Source: Cadophora sp. MPI-SDFR-AT-0126
Lineage: Eukaryota; Ascomycota; Leotiomycetes; Helotiales; Ploettnerulaceae
DNA: 64,000 nt
Direction of reading: 5' to 3'
Assembly: GCA_020747065.1 (NCBI GenBank)
Contig: JAGMVK010000006.1
Coordinates: 1,302,001 to 1,366,000, forward strand
A program made the translations under genes and the position numbers. Positions 57,165 to 64,000 of this stretch are shown one piece after another (within the stretch, counting starts at the first letter, position 1; the number at the start of each line of letters is the position of its first letter). The notes beneath the pieces were generated by a model that searched no databases, was not told the origin of the DNA, and worked only from the letters and a program-made list of their open reading frames with translations.

Positions 57165-60100
57165 TTAGCTCGCGACTTTGCGAACTGCTTTTACGGCTCG
57201 CATATTCGGCAGTGCATGTTGCCTGCCTGACTTTCGACAGACTTCAATTACTATCATGCGGATAAAATCCGCACTGGACCAGTAGCTACTGTGGGCTCCA
57301 AGCATATTGAGGTACTGGATCTCAAGTGGGCCACCACCGGAGCTCAAGAACCAATCGATCTGCCCACCTAGATAGAAGTTTGAATGAGTCGTTTACTCTG
57401 CTATGATATGGCGATGCTTTGATGTTCGAGGGATGAAGAGAGGCTTGTAGACTGGGGGCAAGGCTGAGACTCGAAATTGTGGACTTACAATCATTCAACA
57501 GGAAGAACTTCTTCTCTGCAATTTCTTCCCGGGTAAAATCATGGACCTCCATCTCCAACTGAGAAGGTAGTCGTGCAATTGGTGCAGGTTTGGCAACTTG
57601 ACCGACGGCAAGATCAGCAGGTGCCGAAACACCAGGAGTAATCGACCGCATTGCATTGCCTATACTCTCGAAGAAACCTGTGGTAGCACTGGGTACAACC
57701 GCATTCTTCAACGTACCAGCGAATTGGGGGTCGATGGTAGCGTTAAGCCGATATGCGATTGGATCATTATGTGCAATGACATTGTAGATGTTGTCAACAG
57801 CTAAGCAACCTAGAGTTCCTGCTTCGCCGGTAATTGTCTCGTCGCGTTCGTCCTGAGGGTCAGCGCCAGCTTTTCCCTGATATCGACGAGGTACGAGGCG
57901 GCCTTTGTCGAGAAGCAGAAAGAAGCCTACTGGGCTACCAACAAAGAACAGATTTGTGGTGCAGAAGTCGAAATACTTGGTATTAATCTGGTTCTCTTGC
58001 AAATTGATCTTCGGAACGGTGGTAGGCTGTTGACTCAGAACTTCTAGGGCCATAACGCTTCCCAGAGAGTGTGCGATGATGTGAACTCGGCCATGCTCGT
58101 CGAAATCTGTGTTGTTTTTACACCAGAGACGGTACACTCTGTTTGCTTCAGAGATCAAGGCCTGAATCATCTTGGGCTTGTGATGAGACATGTAGAATGG
58201 GATATCCAGCATGACATCGGAAATCATGTTCCGTACAGCGGGAATTGTAGAAGGAGTGATATCCTTCAACGAGAAGTCCGTCCGCTGGACTTCATCACCC
58301 TTCTTCATGGGCCCACCATCTTCGAAGGACAAGTTTGCCCGCCAGTTTACCGGTAGTACCATGACACCGCCGAGGTCATCGCGAAGGGCTCGATGAACTG
58401 CCTCGTTACTGAGTTCGACGTTGATTGATCTCCGGAATTCATTGATTGCATGCGTGAAGTGGAAGGACTCGACTCGTTCAGAGAGCTTTTGACCAATTCC
58501 ATGAATCACGAGAACCAGATCCTACTGAGAGTCAGCGATGGACACGCAAGGAAGGCTCTATAAGATAACGTATTTCGAAGCTTTGAGATGGAAAATGCAG
58601 GTTCCACAAATACTTACGGTAACTTTTCGTGGCTCTTCCAAGACTCTGCATGCTGGGCAAGAACTGCTCTTAGTAGTATTAGAATCCCCAGCAACAGGCG
58701 CATATTGCTCTGCCTTCTTAGCGGTGCTGGATTGCTCGGACGGATGAAGCCTATGGATGATGTCAGCAAATGGGAAGGAAATCGTGGGAAATCCCGAAAC
58801 TACATGCCCGAAACAAGGTAAGAATGTTCTGAACTCACCTCTCCCAGGCATTCCAGTCGAAACCTCTCACACAGTGGATTCCGACTTTCATACCTCTTTT
58901 GATCTTCTGTAGCGGTTTCCGACCGTAGTAAGCAGATGGCGCCAGGGTTGGCTTGAGAATGAAGGCGTTCGATGCATCTTTGTAAATGACCTGTGAGTTA
59001 AGGTACCTCTTCACAACCGTCAAGACATCCGACTCCTGGCCTGTAAGATCATCAGGATTTGTACTGCCCTCTGCAGATGCTTCTCCATTAGAGCACCTTG
59101 CGGCACAGTATGGATCTGTTGACAGCCCATGCTTGATATCCTTGGCAGCTTTCTGCGGCTTCTTTGGATCTCCTTTCGGCCAAAGAATGTGTGAGATCTT
59201 TTCTTCGCCTGCAGCTCCGACTTCTATTGCACTGTTCAATTCATCTCTCCACGTCTGTGACCAAGGTCTAAGTTCTCTGTATCCCATTTCCAATTGGTTT
59301 GCAACAGCGGGCTCGATAGGAAACATAGTATCCTTGTAGAACCATGTTCCTCGGATAACAGCAGCTATATCGTGGACGGGAGACCAGTAGATTGGATGCA
59401 TCTGTAATGCCGGCATCTTTACTAGATGCAATCTTGATATTCCAACAGGAACTTCTGCTTGATCCTTAGACTTGTGTGATTTACAGTCGTTGATATGAAC
59501 CGTCTCCACTTCAGCTGAGTCTAATTTATCTCTGCTAGCATTTCTAGAGTTGCCAGCCAGTCCTTCGTCCAATTGCTCGTTCGGAGGCAGGACTGGTTCT
59601 TTCGAGGCAGAAAATTGTGCGAACGGGAGACCTGTGGTCCCAGTTTCTTCGCTCTTTGTAGGCAGACTAGTGGAGAGAGCATCGGTGGTCCCTGCTTGGA
59701 GATCCAACAAATCCTTCTTCCCATATATTGGCTTACCACCCTCGAACTGGTGGCTTCCTTCGTCTGGAAACTTCCGATGCTGGGTCGACTTGAGGTGACT
59801 CTCGGAGTCCTTCTGTGATGACGATCGTTCGCCTATTCTCTGCTTGTTGTGTGCCCTGAGCTTAGGCGCTTCTGTTACAGCGCTCCTCTCAGCAACAGAG
59901 TCTCCACCAACACCGCTCTCGAAGTGATCGCAACATGACGGCCCTCCAGCGGCAGGGGTCGTATCAGGGCTCGCAGACTTCCCACCCTTATGATGCCCCG
60001 TATGCCTCTTATGACCTGAAGGAGAAAAGCCCAGCCATATTTCTTCTAAAGCATTATTATCGCGAGCGGAGAACGGTCTAGGAGGATGCTTCGTAGATTT

Positions 60101-60271
60101 GGAGTCTCCAGTTGGTATTGGTATAGCAGACAGCGGATCGTCCAGAGGAAGAGGCGAAGCATAGAAGAAATGTGTCTTCAGAGGAGGGATGTCGCCCTGG
60201 CCATCTGAGCCAGAAACAGCAAGAGCTGGGGCAAGATGGCATCCTGGCCCGTACGTGTGTGCTGGCGACAT
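57165..60271 (-). CDS. DDHD-domain phospholipase A1 (Ddl1/PA-PLA1 type)
   Basis: Four exons on the minus strand: 60271-58839, 58750-58618, 58521-57489 and 57367-57165, 933 residues. The introns are 88, 96 and 121 bp, all GT-AG. The family hydrolyses phosphatidic acid and other phospholipids at membrane surfaces; the yeast relative acts at mitochondria. Residues 1-300 are largely disordered. Residues 310-480 match the N-terminal part of the family: PIYWSPVHDIAAVIRGTWFY and EMGYRELRPWSQTWRDELNS. Exon 2 encodes a short linker with a CPAC pair. The lipase core begins DLVLVIHGIGQKLSERVESF; the nucleophile is Ser674 in the GXSXG-type HIIAHSLGSV. The DDHD domain includes FFVGSPVGFFLLL, NVIAHNDPIAYRL, and the conserved His in YLNMLGAHSSYW. 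The start ATG 60271 is the first in the open frame. No key residue is missing. Confidence 0.93.
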
Positions 60272-61213
60272 TCTGTTCGAGAGTTAATGTCGGCCTAGGT
60301 TGCCCCAGAACTTTTCATGATTTCAAGGTGTAGATGTGACGAAAAGGAGGACAAAGCCGCGGCATGCTGTGTTCGTGTTCATGATTGAGAAGTGATGGCG
60401 TGGACCGCTGCCTGGAATTCTGCTGTTGTGCTTGTGCTCGTGCTTGCCTGAGCTGTGCGAGTTGTGCTCGCCCAAAATGTTTCCGATGACGTCCTTGCGG
60501 GAAGGGCTTGGCACGGGCATGCTTGTTTTGTGGAGGCGCGATTGTTTACTCCTTACCGAGAACAACTGGCTTGGCTCCTAAATAATTCCACTTGCTCTAC
60601 CTGTTGATATAAAGTGTAGTAATTCACTTGCGCAATCTGTGCTCTCTGTTGGTTGCTAAAGCTACAGAGTCCTACTTTTCAATCGCTGACTTGACCTCAC
60701 TCGAATCACAAAGCGAGTGTTAGAATACATTTTGTTGATTTCTATTCCTACAAACACAACGATTGAAAGACATGCTCAATTGACCACCCTGTATCTTTCA
60801 TGCCCCTCTCATATCATAATTTTCAAGTAGCAATGCCAAAAAAATTTGACGGAGAGACACAATACCATCCCAAACCCTTGATGATCGACTGAGCGACGAA
60901 GATCGAGGACCCCGAGTCAAACAGATCTGCCCTTGATAAGGTGACTTGGTTTAGCACAAACAAGGTGCTAGGTAGTAATAGAGTATCGCAGTAAGAGGAC
61001 GAAATAAAACTTAGACGGATTTTTTGGCGGATCAGAAGATCAAAGACCGTGGGAAAACACTTGACTTCTTCGGTAGAACGAGAGTGAACATGAATCTCTG
61101 CCGCTCGTTCGTGTGAGTACTTAAGTATTCCCACGGCTGACGGAGAAATTCTTCACGCAAGATGATACGAATCATTGAAAACAAGTCCCTAGTTACCTCG
61201 GATGAGAATGGAT
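60272..61213. other. Intergenic region between DDHD lipase and conserved unknown gene
   Basis: Contains the DDHD gene promoter on its left and the 3' region of the next minus-strand gene on its right. Frames at 60323-60565 and 60823-61134 (minus) lack recognisable domains. No other feature. Confidence 0.5.
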
Positions 61214-63527
61214 CTAAACACCCTCATTATAGGAGTCTGGCACGAGCTTCATGCCACCATAGGGATCAGTATCAGTCGAAGGTCCACGGGAGGAAGTTGT
61301 GTTGTTCGAAGATTGACTAAGCCATGTAGCTGCTCTACCGGGTGTAGCACTTCCAGCAGCATCCTGAGGACCCTGAGGATTAGTTTGGGCTCGCTTTCTT
61401 TGCCTAGCTAGTCTCATCATCTCGTTGGCAGTTGTTCGGATCTGTTGAAGTCTGAGCATGATGGCCTCAGCACCACCAAGAAGCTCGAGAATCTGCTCGA
61501 CATCGAACAAAAGCTTCAAAATGACTGTGTCTGCGTCACAGAATGTGCGGACAGCCATCATACTTGCAACCTGCTTCCAGTTATAGAGCATGGAGTTGAT
61601 ACGGACGTCGTTGCCAGCTCGCTCGCCATAGAACCGAAAGTTGTGCTGATTAGCTGCAACAAGATCCCGTTGAGTTGCTTGATCATATTGAAATTCGATG
61701 ACGACGTGTCTTCCTTTTGCTTTCCAGGCATCTACTGTCTTCTTAATCGAATCAACGGCCATGCGTCCTTGACTGAATTGGTTCATGAGAAAGGTGTTGG
61801 CGGTGTGGACAACCATAAGCTCAACCTCCATGAGTAATCTCGCTTGTTCTGGTGGTCCGAGAGAGACGGAGAGAGTCGATATCTTATGGTGTTTGTCGTT
61901 AGTGGACCGAGCAGCTCTACCGGGACTTAGATCCGCCTTTTCAGCCTGTATATAGTTAGTCCTGGTCATGCAAAAAGCGTTTAGCAACTTACAAACTCGC
62001 CCAATTTGGTCCTAAGCTTACCCATCATAGTTGGCTTGTCCTTTTGCATAGCAGCAGCTTTCTTGACTTGGAGTTTGACATCTTGAATCTCGTCGGGAGA
62101 CTTTCCTAGCCAGCCATTTTCGCCAAACATCTTCTTCATGGGCGATCGGGAGCGCTTCTTGGGTTGTGTTGCGGTTGGACTTTCTTGGAACATATCATAC
62201 TCACGATGCTCATCGCGTTCAGCAACATCGTCAAGTGTCTTTACAGGAGTCTTGCCGGAGTGGCGACCGTAGACCGAGTGTTGTGCAGACGCATTGCTTT
62301 CACGGCGGACAGGAGAACGTGACCGAGACCGGCTTGAGAAGCTCTGTGAGATGTCGTGGTAAGTTGGGGTCTTGTCGAAGGGTTCGTACTTGTGATTGGG
62401 TCGAGAGGGAGATGGCGATCGACCACGGTATGGAAGAGTCGAATAACCAATGTCTTCAGTGTAGTAAGCAGAGATATCAGGACTAGTGACTCTGTCTCTA
62501 GGTGCTTCAAATCGGACCTGAATCAAGCTTGGGGAGGATTCGCTGCGCTGAAGGGTGGCATAGCTTCGTTTTGGTGGAAGTAAATGATCATCATCTCGAG
62601 TGGTGTATGATCCTTGGTCATCTGGCGTAGCATTTTTCTTGTGTCCATGTTCGGCACGGGGAGTTTGGCTGAATTCACGACTGGGATGTTCAATGAAGTC
62701 CGAAAATTGAGTCTGGCGCTGTTTTTGACCAGCATATGGTGTGTCTGGCTCGAACTCATAAGGGTTGGTAGGACGTGGAATTCTGCTGGGCGATCTCGGT
62801 CTTGCATGTCTGTTTTGTCTCAGCATCGATAAGCAGCTCTGCTAGGGGAATTCTCGGGAGGGGGGACTCACTCATCCATAGAAGGCTTCCTACCACTTGA
62901 AGAAAAAGTAGCATGCTGATTGGACATCTTGCTAGCACCAACGGGCACAAAGTTGCCAATGATACCTGACGAATCGGAGAGATAGTGCGCGTGGTTGCTT
63001 GAGCTAGTCGATCTGGTAGTATGTGAGGCCATCATGGAAGGAGTTGACGCGTCAAAAGAGGTATCTGAGAAGATGTCCCCTTTGCTGGAGATGGTGGACC
63101 GATAGGCAGATGGACTGTCGCTGTATTGGCGCTGGTGACCGTGCTCGCGATAACGGGTCGGCGGAGATACGTTCAGGTCGTTAAAGTTACGAATGGATGA
63201 CCGACGAGGTGGGTAGACTGGGCTGCTAGATACACCGTGATTTGATTCGTTTATGTTCAGTTGTTGTTGGCTGCGTGTGACGAGTAGCGGACCTGAAGGT
63301 TTGCGAATTTGTAGTGGTCTGATGTCAGAATTGACGGGAGGTTGAGCAAAGTCAGATGTCGAACTCGAAGTTGAAGGCATTGAATCACTTTGATGAGACA
63401 TCTTTGCGGTATTCCTATTGCAAGTTGCAATACAGTGGTTGCTATTGTCCCCCATGCGCGACCGCTGGTTCTCAGTGTAGCTGGTGAATAGGCTTGAGAA
63501 TTCGCTGAGCTCGTCGCCGAAAGCCAT
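61214..63527 (-). CDS. Conserved fungal protein: disordered N-terminus, folded helical C-terminus, unknown function
   Basis: Three exons on the minus strand: 63527-62872, 62809-61993 and 61945-61214, about 734 residues. The first intron (62 bp, GTGAGT...AACAG) has alternative in-frame acceptors 12 and 24 bases earlier in the transcript, so the junction is uncertain by a few residues. The second intron is 47 bp (GTAAGT...TACAG). Residues 1-440 are Ser/Arg/Pro-rich and disordered, with SR-type runs such as SSRSRSRSPVRRE. From about 440 it becomes ordered: KSPDEIQDVKLQVKKAAAMQ and KPTMMGKLRTKLGEFAEKAD. Then come VVHTANTFLMNQFSQGRMAV, VDAWKAKGRHVVIEFQYDQ and DVRINSMLYNWKQVASMMAV. The last is ILELLGGAEAIMLRLQQIRT. 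I do not know a function; the folded part looks conserved rather than low-complexity. Confidence 0.8.
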
Positions 63528-64000
63528 GAAATGTGATTTAGAGGTGAATTATTCCAAATTCGAGGGCCAACAGACATCCATAAGCAAATCTTTGTTGGTA
63601 TTTGGACGCTCTACAGAACGCACAGCGATAATTGCGAGAGCTTGAGGCGGTTCTGTTTTTGTTGACATTAAGCGGTTTTAAGCTAGCGTGGCCGAGATGG
63701 GTTCTCTGCCCGGCGAGAAAGATCGTTACTCCGGACTCGGCTATCATTCATGGTCTGTTGAGTTCAGTCCCTTATCGCAAGCTTGCCTAAAATATGCTCC
63801 CAAAGGAAGTGTCTAAGAGAAACTTGGTACCTCCTAATGGAAAGGTAAAGCCTTGGAAGATTAAGATATCCGCCACCTCTGTCATACTCCGGTACCTACC
63901 TTTGTCAAACATGTTCCTACTATCACCTACTTTGCTTTAAGAATATGTATATCATGTAAGGTCGCCTCCATATTGTTGTACTAGCAACAGTATACGCAAC
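63528..64000. other. Upstream region of the conserved unknown gene, window end
   Basis: 473 bp of presumed promoter and leader for the minus-strand gene that starts at 63527. Only chance frames are present. Confidence 0.6.

Overview
The window is nuclear DNA of a filamentous ascomycete (Pezizomycotina). The evidence is genes interrupted by short GT-AG introns (mostly 47-130 bp), three Zn(II)2Cys6 regulators, a Pth11-like/SAT4 membrane protein, an Mtr-type permease, a dolichol kinase and intrinsically disordered fungal proteins. A leotiomycete is my best guess, at low confidence. I see no rRNA, tRNA, CRISPR array or intact transposon. Exon boundaries were derived by hand from splice consensus, reading frame and family fit.

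Layout, left to right. 1-6228 is a gene-free, C/T-rich leader with pentamer repeats. It leads into an intronless phosphoinositide phospholipase C (6229-9642, +). A 14-segment MFS exporter (12074-14143, -) and a Zn2Cys6/Fungal_trans_2 regulator (14957-16843, +) diverge from one promoter region. Next come a strand-composition flip with a run of 29 G, a SAT4-family membrane protein (19438-20723, -), an amino acid permease (23294-25223, +), an unrecognised protein with a possible frameshift (26615-27929, +), and a DUF1771-Smr protein ending in a CaaX box (29031-29962, -).

A poorly coding stretch (about 30.0-37.2 kb) holds only one Upc2-like regulator (31821-33308, -). Then come dolichol kinase (37242-40021, +), a small basic ORF (40629-40922, +), an adenine phosphoribosyltransferase with an altered PRPP loop (41036-41754, -) and an Mtr-like neutral amino acid permease (43196-45083, -). 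The last part holds a 1137-residue disordered protein (47741-51154, +), a Zn2Cys6 regulator with a GC-AG intron (52849-55036, +), a kappa-class glutathione transferase (55611-56642, -), a DDHD phospholipase (57165-60271, -) and a conserved unknown (61214-63527, -).

How the genes relate: most are housekeeping or sensing genes with no shared pathway. The clear functional pair is the divergent regulator and MFS pump. Two lipid-acting enzymes (PLC and DDHD lipase), dolichol kinase and two amino acid permeases are unlinked functionally. No secondary-metabolite backbone gene is present. I found no clearly new multi-gene system. The most checkable oddities are the lipidation signal on the Smr protein, the changed PRPP loop of the adenine phosphoribosyltransferase, a consensus SH3 ligand plus repeated charged motif in the disordered protein, and the probable frameshift in the unknown gene at 26.6-27.9 kb.
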